A stretch of 64,000 nt of DNA from SZUA-309 sp965232595 (GCA_965232595.1 OZ246983.1:3782001-3846000); one strand, 5' to 3'. Counted from the first letter of the stretch, positions 50,277 to 59,147 are shown. Notes: generated by a model from the letters alone, not told the origin. Made by a program: numbers and translations.

Positions 50277-51696
50277 TGTCGATGGGCAGGGAGAAGTAGA
50301 AGCAGGCGCCGGCCTGGTCGTTGTTCTTAAAGCGCAGCTCGCCGCCATGCTCTGAGATGATCGACCGACAGATCGACAATCCCATGCCCATACCTTCCTT
50401 CTTGGTAGTGTGAAAGGGTGTAAATACCAGTTCGGATTGGTCCTCGGCAACCCCGGGACCCTGGTCTCTCACCTCCAGACGGACCTCACCGCCGTCCAGC
50501 AGGGTCAGCAGCTGGATGCAGCGGCCGTTCCGGCAGTTGATCTCGTTCATGGCGTCGATGCCGTTTCTGATCAGGTTCAGGATCACCTGCTGGATCTGCA
50601 CCGGATCGGCAAACAGCTGTGGCAACGCGTCGGCCAGCGTGAGCTCCAGCTCAATGTCGTGCATGCGCGCGTCGCTGTCGGCCAGCTTCAGCAGATCGGT
50701 GACCAGATCGTTCAGGTCCACCAGCTCCTTGGTCGTTTCCTGGGCGCGGGCAAAGCGCTGGATGCGCTCGATCACCGCCCCGGCGCGAAGCGACTGGGTG
50801 TTCAGCTTCTCCAGGGCGTCTTTCACCTTGTCGTCGCTGCCGCCGCGCTCGAGCAGCTTCAGGCTGGCCTGGGCATACATGGAGATGGCCGTCAGCGGCT
50901 GGTTGATCTCGTGGGCGATGCTCGCCGTCATCTCGCCCATGGTGGACAGGCGACCCACATGGGCGAGCTTTTCCCGCTGGCTGGCAAGGGCTTCGCGCGC
51001 CGCGTGCTGCTCGGTCAGGTTGCGGACGATGCCGGCGAAACGCCGCCGGCCGCTGATCTGAATGTCGGAAACCGCCAGATAGATCGGCACCCGCTCGCCG
51101 CTGGCGGTCTTGGCGACCAGCTCGCGACCAACGCCGATGATCGATGCTTTGCCGGTTCTAAGGTAATCGGTGAGGTAGCGGTCATGGTTGCTGGCATCGC
51201 TGCCGGTCATCAGCATGTTGACGGTCTTGCCGATCACCTCCTCGGCGCTGTAGCCGAACAGCTCGCTGGCCGCCTGATTGAAGGTCTCGATGCGGCCGAC
51301 CTCGTCGATGATGATGATGCCGTCGACGGCGGTGTCGAGAATGGCGCTGGTTTCCGCCAGGGCGATGGTCTGCTCCGTCACGTCGACCAGCGAGCCGAGT
51401 ATCTCCGGCTGCCCATCCACCAGCGCCGGCTGCACGATCACCTCGTAGAACAGGGTATCGCCGTTCAGGCCGGTGGCGGGCGAGGGCAGGCTGATCGGCG
51501 TCTGCTCGACGACGCAGCTCTGCCAGGTGCGCTCAGCTGCAGCGGCGTCGAAGGCGGAGAAGTTCTGGTACCAGAGCTCGCCGACCCGGCTGCCGAGCGC
51601 ACCTTCCCAGGCTTCGTTCGTCCAGGTGATGGCGCCGCTCTGATCGGCTCGGAACAGAGGGACCGGCAGGCGGTCGAGAACCGGGTACTCGATCAA
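50269..51696 (-). CDS. FixL-like heme-PAS oxygen-sensing histidine kinase
   Basis: Soluble sensor kinase of 475 residues with no membrane helix. It has a first PAS domain (about 1-110), a second PAS domain (about 115-230) that looks heme-binding, a dimerisation helix with His262 (SIAHEINQPLTA), and an ATPase domain (NLIRNGIDAMNE, DQGPGVAEDQ, GMGMGLSICRSII). In the second PAS, His171 of NHDRYLTDYL and Arg191 of IIGVGRELV lie 20 residues apart, exactly as the proximal histidine and oxygen-signalling arginine of rhizobial FixL. It likely phosphorylates the FixJ-like protein when oxygen leaves the heme. Confidence 0.9.
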   Translation of the reverse strand: MIEYPVLDRLPVPLFRADQSGAITWTNEAWEGALGSRVGELWYQNFSAFDAAAAERTWQSCVVEQTPISLPSPATGLNGDTLFYEVIVQPALVDGQPEILGSLVDVTEQTIALAETSAILDTAVDGIIIIDEVGRIETFNQAASELFGYSAEEVIGKTVNMLMTGSDASNHDRYLTDYLRTGKASIIGVGRELVAKTASGERVPIYLAVSDIQISGRRRFAGIVRNLTEQHAAREALASQREKLAHVGRLSTMGEMTASIAHEINQPLTAISMYAQASLKLLERGGSDDKVKDALEKLNTQSLRAGAVIERIQRFARAQETTKELVDLNDLVTDLLKLADSDARMHDIELELTLADALPQLFADPVQIQQVILNLIRNGIDAMNEINCRNGRCIQLLTLLDGGEVRLEVRDQGPGVAEDQSELVFTPFHTTKKEGMGMGLSICRSIISEHGGELRFKNNDQAGACFYFSLPIDNE

Positions 51697-51700
51697 GGCG

Positions 51701-52135
51701 TCAGCTCGCGTCGGAGCGCGGCAGTCGGTCGAGCAGCCGCATGTAGGTCATGCCGGGACTCAACGCCCAACGCCAGGCGAGTTCGGTCGCCTGGTCGAAC
51801 TCTGCGTCGAACTCGGCAACGGCTTTCACCAGCGCATCCAGCCAGAGGTCGTAGAAGTTGCTGGCGATGCCCAGCTTGTTGTGGATGACAGCAATGCGCT
51901 CGAGCTCCGCGGAGGGTTCATGGCTGACGTAGAAGGCTACCAAATGGAAGAACGACTTGCGCAGCATGGACACCTGTCGGTTCATGTCCGTCTGGCTGAA
52001 GGCGTCGGCGATGGCCTGGTCTTTCAGAAAGTGCCGATAGAAAGACTCGAAGAACGGGGTGGTGGCCTCAGACAGGCCGACGCCGGAGCCGAATACCCGG
52101 TCGTAGCTCGCATCGAATAGAGGGTTGCCGCTCAT
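51701..52135 (-). CDS. Single-domain globin
   Basis: Heme globin of 144 residues. FFESFYRHFLKDQ, SFFHLVAFYVSHE and the proximal histidine His85 in IAVIHNKLGIASNFYDLWLD fit a bacterial single-domain or sensor-type globin; the final helix has AWRWALSPGMTYM. It lies 4 nt upstream of the FixL-like gene and is probably co-transcribed. It may bind oxygen or nitric oxide, buffering the ligand or protecting the sensor; the role is inferred from position. Confidence 0.8.
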   Translation of the reverse strand: MSGNPLFDASYDRVFGSGVGLSEATTPFFESFYRHFLKDQAIADAFSQTDMNRQVSMLRKSFFHLVAFYVSHEPSAELERIAVIHNKLGIASNFYDLWLDALVKAVAEFDAEFDQATELAWRWALSPGMTYMRLLDRLPRSDAS

Positions 52136-52147
52136 GCAGCGTTCCCA

Positions 52148-52498
52148 TCAGCCCGTGCGCCAATCCCGCATCACCGTCCCGGCGAAATCGGTCCAGATCT
52201 TGGTGACCGGCAGGCACTCTGCCTGCACCAGCTCACTCATCTGGTGGAAGCCGGAAGCGATGTGCTCGGAGCGGGACTCGACGAGCTTGAAGAAGGTGCC
52301 GGGATCACCGGGTCGAGCGATGCTCGAGCGAACGAACTGGCTGTAGTCCTCGAACACCCAGCGGGCCTGCTGCATCCAGATGGCGGCGCTGCGCTCGGCA
52401 GCTTCCAGGGCGCTGCCCGCGGCTTCGGTCAGCTCCTTGCCGGCAACGATTTCTGCGCCGATGATTTCCTCGCCGATGGTTTTTGCATCCAGGCTCAT
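52148..52498 (-). CDS. Phasin-like protein
   Basis: Helical protein of 116 residues without signal peptide. SALEAAERSAAIWMQQARWV, FFKLVESRSEHIASGFHQMS and VTKIWTDFAGTVM show the alanine/glutamate-rich amphipathic pattern of phasins, which coat polyhydroxyalkanoate granules. No PHA synthase is in the window, so the granule link is unproven. It overlaps the USP gene upstream by 4 bp and precedes the globin by 12 nt. Confidence 0.62.
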   Translation of the reverse strand: MSLDAKTIGEEIIGAEIVAGKELTEAAGSALEAAERSAAIWMQQARWVFEDYSQFVRSSIARPGDPGTFFKLVESRSEHIASGFHQMSELVQAECLPVTKIWTDFAGTVMRDWRTG

Positions 52499-52926
52499 TT
52501 GGGCATCCTGACGGTCATGACGTTGACGGGGGAGCCGTGCAGCACGGCGTTGGCGGTGGAGCCGAGCAGGCGACCGATGCCGGTTCTGGCATGGGAGCCG
52601 ATCAGGATGGTGTCCACGCCTTTCTCGCTGGCCGCAGCATGAATCTGATCTGCCGCTCGACCCATGGGTACAAGCTGATGATCCTCGTCGATGTTGCGCC
52701 CGGCGCAGACCTCTCTGAGGCGACTGCGCGCCGCCTTGATCGCGTCTTCCTCCATGGATCTGGTCAGGCTGCCGGTGAAGGTGGGATCGATGCTGTACTG
52801 AACGTACTGCGGCTCCACCACGTGGACGACCCAGAGCTCACCGCTGCTCAATGCCTGGGCCTTGTCGAGAACGGCGGCAGCGCCTTCCTGATCCATGTCG
52901 ATGGCCACGAGAATCTTGTCGAACAT
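52495..52926 (-). CDS. Universal stress protein (UspA family)
   Basis: Single-domain USP of 143 residues. The start is FDKILVAIDMDQEGAA, and the nucleotide-loop motif near the end is GSHARTGIGRLLGSTANAVL, a G-2x-G-9x-G-S/T pattern that suggests ATP binding. It is the first gene of the USP-phasin-globin-FixL-FixJ run. The ATG at 52926 marks the conserved start; the frame extends upstream without family match. The divergent region upstream (52927-53105) contains CCTAGG sites and the shared motif described separately. Confidence 0.88.
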   Translation of the reverse strand: MFDKILVAIDMDQEGAAAVLDKAQALSSGELWVVHVVEPQYVQYSIDPTFTGSLTRSMEEDAIKAARSRLREVCAGRNIDEDHQLVPMGRAADQIHAAASEKGVDTILIGSHARTGIGRLLGSTANAVLHGSPVNVMTVRMPK

Positions 52927-52981
52927 CCTTGAATATCCACCTAGGCTGACTCTATGGTGACAGAGTGTACCAGCCCTCAAC

Positions 52982-52996
52982 CTAGGGGTTTTCCGA
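52982..52996 (+). promoter_or_regulatory. Candidate operator CTAGGGGTTTTCCGA (copy 1)
   Basis: A 15-bp element lying 124 bp upstream of the USP start at 53106 and inside the divergent USP/USP intergenic region. It is identical at 14 of 15 positions to a copy at 62460-62474, upstream of a paralogous USP. The FixJ-like regulator encoded on the other side of the gap is a plausible binder, but no consensus is known to me. Two rare CCTAGG hexamers (52940 and 52981) lie in the same gap. Confidence 0.5.
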
Positions 52997-53105
52997 GGGG
53001 GTGCTCTGGGTTGCCCCGAGTAGTTAAGTGAAAGGGGGCAGGTACCCTGCCACCCTTAACGTAATCTGCAACGCGCCGGGCTCGGCGCACAAGGAGAATA
53101 ATCGA

Positions 53106-53549
53106 ATGGCTTACAAGCACGTGATGGCGGCAGTTGATCTGTCGGATGAAGCCAACCAGGTGCTCGAAGAGGCGAAGCGCGTTGCTTCGGATCACGGTGC
53201 CAAGCTTTCCCTGATCACTGTGGTTAAGCCACTGACCCAGGTCTACGGCGGCTTGGACATGGCGGCCTACACCCAGGCCAGCGTCAACTTCGAGCGGGAG
53301 GCGCAGACCCAGGCAGTCGAGCAGCTGAAGTCTCTGGGTGCCGGTATCGGCGTGGCTGCTGAGGATGTGCATGCCGTAATCGGCGCGCCGGCGCCGCAGA
53401 TCGTCGATACGGGCAAAGATCTGGGCGTGGACCTGATCGTGGTCGGCTCGCACGGCAAGCACGGGCTAGGGCTGCTGCTCGGCTCCACGGCGAACGGCGT
53501 GCTCCACCACGCGGAGTGCGATGTGCTGACGATCCGCATCAAAGGTTGA
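53106..53549 (+). CDS. Universal stress protein, paralogue A
   Basis: USP of 147 residues with the full fold: YKHVMAAVDLSDEANQVL, LDLGVDLIVVGSHGKHGLGL-type nucleotide loop and GSTANGVLHHAECDVLTIR. After GSHG, only eight residues separate the loop glycines, one fewer than the standard motif. It shares TVVKPLTQVYGGLDM with the USP at 62571, showing recent common ancestry. AAGGAG precedes the ATG at 53106. It is followed after 10 nt by a second USP. Confidence 0.92.
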   Translation: MAYKHVMAAVDLSDEANQVLEEAKRVASDHGAKLSLITVVKPLTQVYGGLDMAAYTQASVNFEREAQTQAVEQLKSLGAGIGVAAEDVHAVIGAPAPQIVDTGKDLGVDLIVVGSHGKHGLGLLLGSTANGVLHHAECDVLTIRIKG

Positions 53550-53559
53550 CCACAAGTAG

Positions 53560-54021
53560 ATGAACGCAACGCTGAGGAAGATTCTCATCGCTCTGGATGC
53601 CACGGACGAGGCAGAAGAAGTGCTGGAAGGAGCAACCGCGCTGGACCCGCGCGGCGCCGCTGACTTCCAGGTGGTCACCGTAGTGCCGCCGCTCATGGGT
53701 GGCGTCAGCGGTATGGACGGCGCTTCCTTTGCGGCGTCCTGGCCTCTCCGGGACATGGAAGAGACGATTGCTCAGGAAACCACGAAGAACATCCGCGAGC
53801 GGGTGGCCGCCTTCGGCATCGAGCCCGATCGGGTAGTGACCCGGATCGGTCGACCCGCGCTGGAGATCAAAGCCCAGGCAAAGGAGTACGGCGCCGACCT
53901 GGTGGTGATCGGTTCGCACGGGCGTCACGGCCTGTCCGGCATGATGCTCGGCTCCACCGCCAACGGCGTGCTGCACGGTTGCCCCTGTGACGTGCTGACG
54001 GTGCGGGTAGGAGAGGTTTGA
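53560..54021 (+). CDS. Universal stress protein
   Basis: USP of 153 residues. LRKILIALDATDEAEEVLEG opens the domain, and GSHGRHGLSGMMLGSTANGV is a standard G-2x-G-9x-G-S/T nucleotide motif. It ends 2 nt before a lipoprotein gene and is probably part of a plus-strand operon with the USP upstream, the lipoprotein, NfeD and the stomatin-like gene (53106-56766). Confidence 0.9.
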   Translation: MNATLRKILIALDATDEAEEVLEGATALDPRGAADFQVVTVVPPLMGGVSGMDGASFAASWPLRDMEETIAQETTKNIRERVAAFGIEPDRVVTRIGRPALEIKAQAKEYGADLVVIGSHGRHGLSGMMLGSTANGVLHGCPCDVLTVRVGEV

Positions 54022-54023
54022 GC

Positions 54024-54563
54024 ATGACGGATCGATCGCAGGCGGGAATTCTGCCCCTGGGCCTGATCGCGTTGCTTGCCCTGCTGACCGGCTGTGCCAG
54101 CACCGGCGAGATGGACCTCTACGTGCCCCACGCCTGTCATGGTGCAGCGGAGCCGTTCGCAACCTACACCATGTCCTTCGTCGAAGTGCCGGGGTTCATC
54201 GAGGGTGTGATCGAGACAGCGGCCCAGGGGGCGCTGGCCGCGCAGGGGCTCACCGAGACGACGTCGCCAGGCGAAGCGGACGTGGCCGTCATCAACTCCT
54301 TCTACCTGATCGACCGGAACCCGCCGCCACCGGAACGCGACCCCATGGGCGAGCCGGTGCAGACGGGCACCACCAACCGGTTCGTGACGCACCTGAAGGT
54401 GGACGTGCTCGATCAGCGCACGGACAAAATCATCTGGACTGGCGCGATGTACCGGTCGCACGCCATTCAGGGCGGCGAGACGTTTCACGACGAGCGAGCC
54501 GTGCTCATCATCCGTCAGGCCTACGACGACATGTTCGCCGGCCTGACCACTCCCTGTGAGTAG
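54024..54563 (+). CDS. DUF4136-like lipoprotein
   Basis: Predicted lipoprotein of 179 residues. The signal has the lipobox LLTGC (about residue 21). The mature part has a repeated alpha-beta pattern (TYTMSFVEVPGFIEGVIETA, EADVAVINSFYLID, THLKVDVLDQRTDKIIWTGA) as in DUF4136 lipoproteins. The ATG at 54024 is chosen because AGGAGAGG lies 7 nt upstream; a TTG at 54018 overlaps the previous stop. Function unknown. Confidence 0.75.
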   Translation: MTDRSQAGILPLGLIALLALLTGCASTGEMDLYVPHACHGAAEPFATYTMSFVEVPGFIEGVIETAAQGALAAQGLTETTSPGEADVAVINSFYLIDRNPPPPERDPMGEPVQTGTTNRFVTHLKVDVLDQRTDKIIWTGAMYRSHAIQGGETFHDERAVLIIRQAYDDMFAGLTTPCE

Positions 54564-54573
54564 GTAACCGCAA

Positions 54574-55971
54574 GTGGCCGGCCTGCTGAAATGGAGATTC
54601 GCGGCAGGTTGGCTGATTCTGCTCGGCCTGCTGATGCTGCCCGGCGCCGAGGTGGCTTCCCGCGCCGGCGGTCAGGTCTGGGTGGTGGCGCTGGACGGCC
54701 CCCTCGGTCCTGCTTCCGCCGATCTCATCATTCGCTCCATCGCCGGAGCTGAAGAAGCCGGCGCCGAGGCGCTGGTCATTCGCATGAACACGCCGGGCGG
54801 GCTGGACAAGTCCATGCGCGAGCTGGTGCAGGCCATACTGGCTGCAGAGGTTCCGGTGATCACCTTCGTTGCCCCGAACGGGGCCAGAGCGGCGAGTGCC
54901 GGTACCTACATTGCCTACGCGAGCCACATCGCCGCCATGGCGCCGGCCACCAACATCGGTTCCTCGACGCCCGTGAGCATCGCGCCGACACCCAGCATGC
55001 CAACCCCGGCAGGTGCGCCCGCCGAGCCAGAGGCGCCTGAGGCCGACCGGGAAAGCCAGCCGGTTCCCGGGGATGCCATGTCCCGGAAGGTGATCAACGA
55101 TGCGGCCGCTTACCTGGAGGGGCTGGCCGAGCTGCGCGGCAGGAACATCGAGTGGGCGGAAGAAACGGTGCGCACCGGCGCCAACGTTCGCGCCTCAGAG
55201 GCGCTGACGCTCGGCATCATCGATCTGGTTGCCGACGACCTGCCCGGACTGCTCGAAGCCGTGGACGGCTGGGAAGTGGCCCTGCCGAACGGCGTGGTGA
55301 CCCTGCAGACCGACGGCGCAGGGATTTATCGGGTCGAAGCGGACTGGAAGCACGAGCTGCTCGAGCTGATCACAGACCCGACGATCGCCTACGGCCTGCT
55401 GATCTTCGGCATCTACGGCCTGATTCTCGAGTTCTACAACCCCGGCATGATCTTCCCGTCCGTCATCGGCATCGTCTGCCTGCTGCTGGGTGCCTACGGC
55501 CTGCAGATGCTGCCGGTGAACTACGCGGGCCTGGCGCTGATCCTGATCGGCATCGCCATGATGATTGGTGAGGTGTTCACGCCAGCCATGGGGGTGCTCG
55601 GCATTGCCGGCGTGGTGGCCTTTGTGCTCGGGTCGCTGATGCTGCTCGATACCCAGTCTCCGGAGTTCGGCCTGCCGCTGGCGGTGATCGCTGGGTTTGC
55701 AGCCAGCACCGCCGGCCTGTCCCTGTTTGCGGTTGGCGCCGCGGTCAAAGCCCGGCGCGCGGACGTGCGGACCGGCAAGGAGAGCATGGTCGGTGCTGAG
55801 GTCGAGGTGCTGGACGTGAATCCGGACGGTGCCCGGGTTCGCGCGTTCGGAGAGATCTGGCAGGCCAGATCGACCGCACCCATCAGCGCCGGCGTGCGCG
55901 CAGAGGTTGTGGAGGTGGACGGCCTGGTGCTGGTGATCAGCCCCGTCGGGTCCGCCGACGAGGGAAACTAG
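54574..55971 (+). CDS. NfeD-family membrane serine protease
   Basis: Membrane protein of 465 residues, long form of NfeD. A ClpP/SppA-like protease domain comes first: IRMNTPGGLDKSMRELVQAI, nucleophile serine in GARAASAGTYIAYA, and lysine in MSRKVINDAAAYL. A low-complexity Pro/Glu insert follows near residue 140. Four to five membrane helices and a C-terminal OB-fold (MVGAEVEVLDVNPDG) close the protein. Such proteases work with stomatin-type partners, encoded here 12 nt downstream. GTG start. Confidence 0.88.
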   Translation: MAGLLKWRFAAGWLILLGLLMLPGAEVASRAGGQVWVVALDGPLGPASADLIIRSIAGAEEAGAEALVIRMNTPGGLDKSMRELVQAILAAEVPVITFVAPNGARAASAGTYIAYASHIAAMAPATNIGSSTPVSIAPTPSMPTPAGAPAEPEAPEADRESQPVPGDAMSRKVINDAAAYLEGLAELRGRNIEWAEETVRTGANVRASEALTLGIIDLVADDLPGLLEAVDGWEVALPNGVVTLQTDGAGIYRVEADWKHELLELITDPTIAYGLLIFGIYGLILEFYNPGMIFPSVIGIVCLLLGAYGLQMLPVNYAGLALILIGIAMMIGEVFTPAMGVLGIAGVVAFVLGSLMLLDTQSPEFGLPLAVIAGFAASTAGLSLFAVGAAVKARRADVRTGKESMVGAEVEVLDVNPDGARVRAFGEIWQARSTAPISAGVRAEVVEVDGLVLVISPVGSADEGN

Positions 55972-55983
55972 AGGAGAATTCGC

Positions 55984-56766
55984 ATGGAAGTATTCACACT
56001 CATTATCTTCGCAGTCATCGCGGCGCTCATCTTCAGCGCCTTCAAGGTGCTGCGGGAGTACGAGCGGGGCGTGGTGTTCATGCTCGGCCGTTTTTACAAG
56101 GTCAAAGGCCCCGGCCTCATCATCATCATTCCCGTCCTGCAGCAGATGGTGCGGGTGGACCTGCGGGTGCTGGTTCTGGACATCCCCAGCCAGGATCTGA
56201 TCACCCGGGACAACGTGTCGGTCAAGGTGAACGCGGTGCTCTACTTCCGGGTAGTGGATCCTGAGCGGGCCATCATCAACGTCGAGAACTACATGGAGGC
56301 CACCGGCCAGCTCGCACAGACGACGCTGCGCTCGGTGCTGGGCCAGCACGAGCTCGACGAGCTGCTCGCCGAGCGGGAGCGCCTGAACTCTGACGTGCAG
56401 ACCATACTCGACCAGCAGACGGATCAGTGGGGCATCAAGGTGGCCAACGTGGAGATCAAGCACGTCGACATCGACGAGAGCATGATCCGCGCCATCGCCA
56501 GACAGGCCGAGGCGGAACGGGAGCGGCGGGCGAAGATCATTCATGCCGATGGCGAAGAGCAGGCGGCTCAGAAGCTGGTGGAGGCTGCCGAGTCGCTGGC
56601 CAAGCAGCCGGAAGCCATGCAGCTGCGCTACCTGCAGACGCTGACGGAAATCGCCGGGGAGAAGAGCTCGACCATCGTTTTCCCGTTGCCCGTATCTCTC
56701 ATGGATACGGTGCGGCGCATCGCCGAATCGACGGCTGACCAGGACGCACCCGACGCTACGAGCTGA
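55984..56766 (+). CDS. Stomatin-like SPFH/band-7 protein (slipin)
   Basis: SPFH protein of 260 residues with an N-terminal membrane hairpin (3-25). LREYERGVVFMLGRFYKVKG and ITRDNVSVKVNAVLYFRVVD are the stomatin signature, followed by a coiled-coil region (AEAERERRAKIIHADGEEQ). It forms oligomers in membrane microdomains and is typically paired with NfeD. AGGAG precedes the ATG. Its last 11 bp overlap the convergent CPBP gene. Confidence 0.9.
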   Translation: MEVFTLIIFAVIAALIFSAFKVLREYERGVVFMLGRFYKVKGPGLIIIIPVLQQMVRVDLRVLVLDIPSQDLITRDNVSVKVNAVLYFRVVDPERAIINVENYMEATGQLAQTTLRSVLGQHELDELLAERERLNSDVQTILDQQTDQWGIKVANVEIKHVDIDESMIRAIARQAEAERERRAKIIHADGEEQAAQKLVEAAESLAKQPEAMQLRYLQTLTEIAGEKSSTIVFPLPVSLMDTVRRIAESTADQDAPDATS

Positions 56767-57487
56767 ATGGCTCGCCCAGATAGAGCTGGGTGACGAACAG
56801 CAGGTGACCGCCCGAATGGGCGAGGATCACCACCCAGAGGTTGCGCCCGCAGAGCAGGTAGGCCGTGCCCCAGACGATGCCCATGATGAAGGTCATGAGC
56901 ACGCCGCCGATGCCCCAGGTGAAGTGGATGGAGCCGAAGATCAGAGCCTGGATCAGCACCGTCAGCACGTTCCCCCGGGTATCCGTACCCAGCAGGCTGG
57001 ATAACCGTCCCATCAGGAAACCCCGGTAGATGATTTCCTCGGGAATCGAGGCGGTCAGTGGCAGGATCAGCGCCATGCTGACCGCGGCGGCCAGGTTGCC
57101 GTTGACGCTGGCGTAGCGTGACATGTCCGGCGCCGGCACCTCGATGACCAGCGAGAGCAGCGGTGGCACCAGCATCTGCATGACGACGAACACGACCAGC
57201 ACGGCCAGTGCCTGAAGCGGCAGCAGCAGCCAGCGCTCTGGCCGCCTGAAGCCCAGGTCAGTCAGGCTGCCGCCGCGCCAGAGGACGATGCAGACGGCGA
57301 CCAGGGCGCCTGCGACCACGGCGGATGCGCCCCGGGCGTCCGGGCCGACATCGAGCCAGCCCGACTCGACGGCCACACCTTCGAGCAGGTAAACGCCGGC
57401 CGAGGCGAGAAACACGATGAACAGGTCGATGATCACGGAAACGCTTTCAGGTCTGCGCTGCTGCGACGGGTTGGCGGCGATACTCAT
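56756..57487 (-). CDS. CPBP-family intramembrane metalloprotease
   Basis: Membrane protein of 243 residues with about seven helices. The catalytic motifs of the CPBP (Abi/CAAX) family are present: SIPEEIIYRGFLMGRL with the EE-x3-R core, FGSIHFTWG and ILAHSGGHLL. Members cleave lipidated or small membrane peptides. It is divergent from a TetR regulator, with a perfect palindrome in the gap, so it may be repressed by that regulator. Confidence 0.88.
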   Translation of the reverse strand: MSIAANPSQQRRPESVSVIIDLFIVFLASAGVYLLEGVAVESGWLDVGPDARGASAVVAGALVAVCIVLWRGGSLTDLGFRRPERWLLLPLQALAVLVVFVVMQMLVPPLLSLVIEVPAPDMSRYASVNGNLAAAVSMALILPLTASIPEEIIYRGFLMGRLSSLLGTDTRGNVLTVLIQALIFGSIHFTWGIGGVLMTFIMGIVWGTAYLLCGRNLWVVILAHSGGHLLFVTQLYLGEPFSS

Positions 57488-57549
57488 GGTGATCCTCCTC
57501 CGACTGGTGTCTGGGACGTCGTCTACTGCAGCTCGGGAAAAATAACGAC

Positions 57550-57567
57550 GTTATACATATGTATAAC
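57550..57567. promoter_or_regulatory. 18-bp perfect palindrome, likely TetR operator
   Basis: GTTATACATATGTATAAC is a perfect palindrome in the 148-bp gap between the CPBP gene and the TetR-family gene. It overlaps the -35 region expected for a promoter with TACAAT (57575-57580) as its -10. Autoregulation by the TetR protein, with control of the CPBP gene, is the simplest reading. Confidence 0.7.
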
Positions 57568-57635
57568 AGCGATATACAATGCTGTAAAGTAGCGCTGAAG
57601 CGTTTTCGCTTCCGGCCAGGCAGAGAAACAGGGTT

Positions 57636-58217
57636 ATGACGACGACCAGAGAACGGATCATGGAGGCGGGACGGGAGCTGTTCCGTGAGCAGGGCTATCA
57701 GAAGACGTCGATCGGTCGCATAGAGACTGAAGCCGGCCTGGTGCCCCGGGCGGGCGCCTTCTACCGCCACTTCGAGAGCAAACAGGCGCTGCTGATGGAG
57801 GTGGCGAAAGCCTACGTCTCGGAGACGCCGGAAAGCTTCGGCCTCGATCGGATCGCCGACTACGGCGATACCCGGGCCGAGCTGGTGGCGATCGCGCTCA
57901 AGTACGAGGAAGCCATGGTCCGGCAGAAGCCTTATCAGCGCCTGATCGAGGAGGTGCGCCTGCTGGACTTCGGCGACACCCTGCAGGAAGAGCTGGACAG
58001 CGGCATGGTGGTGGCACTGACGCAGTGGATTCGCGGCAAGCCAGCGGCAGCTGAACTGTCAGGGAAAGAGCGGGGCGCCTTGCTGATCAGCGTCTTCGGC
58101 AGCTGGCTCTACTACCTGGCGCAGCTGCAGAAGGGTGCCGACGTGGCCGCGCTGCGGGACACGCTGCTCAACAACTGGGCATCGCACTGGGCGGAGACCC
58201 TCGACGCTACGGCTTGA
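57636..58217 (+). CDS. TetR-family transcriptional regulator
   Basis: Regulator of 193 residues. The N-terminal helix-turn-helix is RERIMEAGRELFREQGYQKT with GRIETEAGLVPRAGAFYRHF, the TetR pattern. The C-terminal ligand domain is helical and unassigned. The divergent CPBP gene and the palindrome at 57550-57567 suggest local control. Confidence 0.88.
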   Translation: MTTTRERIMEAGRELFREQGYQKTSIGRIETEAGLVPRAGAFYRHFESKQALLMEVAKAYVSETPESFGLDRIADYGDTRAELVAIALKYEEAMVRQKPYQRLIEEVRLLDFGDTLQEELDSGMVVALTQWIRGKPAAAELSGKERGALLISVFGSWLYYLAQLQKGADVAALRDTLLNNWASHWAETLDATA

Positions 58218-58235
58218 GTTTCGCCGGGCCGTCGG

Positions 58236-59147
58236 CTATCTCGTTTCCGGCTCCCTGACCGTCACCAGATCCCCTTCCAGCGAGCTGATGATGGCTTCGG
58301 CCGTGTTGCCGAGGATCAGTTGAGACAACCCGCGCCGTGCTGCTGTGCCGAGCACCGTCAGCACCGCGCCCATCTCGTTGGCCAGGGCCGGAATCGTGTC
58401 CCGGGCGTGCCCCTCGAGCAGATGCACCTGGGTGACCGGTGCGTCCAGCTCGGAGATCAGCGCGTTGATCAGGTTCTGCCGCGTTTCCCGCATGTCCTCT
58501 TTGATCCCGTCGTAGTCGGTCGCCACCTGCAGCTCGCTGACCGACTGGCCCAGGCTCGGGTAGGCAGAGACCACCTGCAGGTCGCAGCCGAGGATGCGCG
58601 ACAGATCCGCCGCCGTGTGCAGGATGGCCCGGTTGAGGTCCTGGTGCGATTCGTCACCGGCGTCCAGCGCCGCCAGCACCACGTTTGGTTCTGCCCATTG
58701 TTTCTTCGAGATGAGCACGGGGCAGGGCGCTGCACGGGTGAGGGCCCAGTCCAGCGGGGCGTGCAGCCGATCGATCAGCGCCTGATGCCGGGAGATGGGT
58801 TTGATGAGGAAATCCGCATCGCCGATGGCCCCGAGAATGCCGTCTGCGGCGCTCTTCTCCCAGACGACCCGGGTGCTGATGTCTGCAACTTTGTCAGCAT
58901 AAGGCTCGATCAGCCGGCCGAGGCCGTTGCGCTCGGCGGCTTTCAGGCCTTCGATCAGGTTGGCCCGTTCGGCTTTCGGCAGAATGCGCTCCGGCTCTTC
59001 GGCAATGGTGTCGTAGACGACTTCCACCACCTCGATGGCCGCACCGCTGTAGTGCTCAATCATGGCTGCTTTGGGCAGCGCGAGGTCCAGCCCCTCCAGC
59101 TTGTCGTTAGCGATCATGACTTTCGTGAACACCGGCTTCTTGGTCAT
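58236..59147 (-). CDS. Tandem-domain universal stress protein (UspE-like)
   Basis: USP of 303 residues with two domains. The second is well conserved (VVLAALDAGDESHQDLNRAI, VLTVLGTAARRGLSQLILGN, AEAIISSLEGDLVTV), and the first more diverged (FTKVMIANDKLEGLDL; CPVLISKKQ at its end). This is the UspE arrangement. The ATG at 59147 is chosen for its match to the USP start; the frame runs upstream without homology. It is divergent from another tandem USP at 59332. Confidence 0.88.
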   Translation of the reverse strand: MTKKPVFTKVMIANDKLEGLDLALPKAAMIEHYSGAAIEVVEVVYDTIAEEPERILPKAERANLIEGLKAAERNGLGRLIEPYADKVADISTRVVWEKSAADGILGAIGDADFLIKPISRHQALIDRLHAPLDWALTRAAPCPVLISKKQWAEPNVVLAALDAGDESHQDLNRAILHTAADLSRILGCDLQVVSAYPSLGQSVSELQVATDYDGIKEDMRETRQNLINALISELDAPVTQVHLLEGHARDTIPALANEMGAVLTVLGTAARRGLSQLILGNTAEAIISSLEGDLVTVREPETR

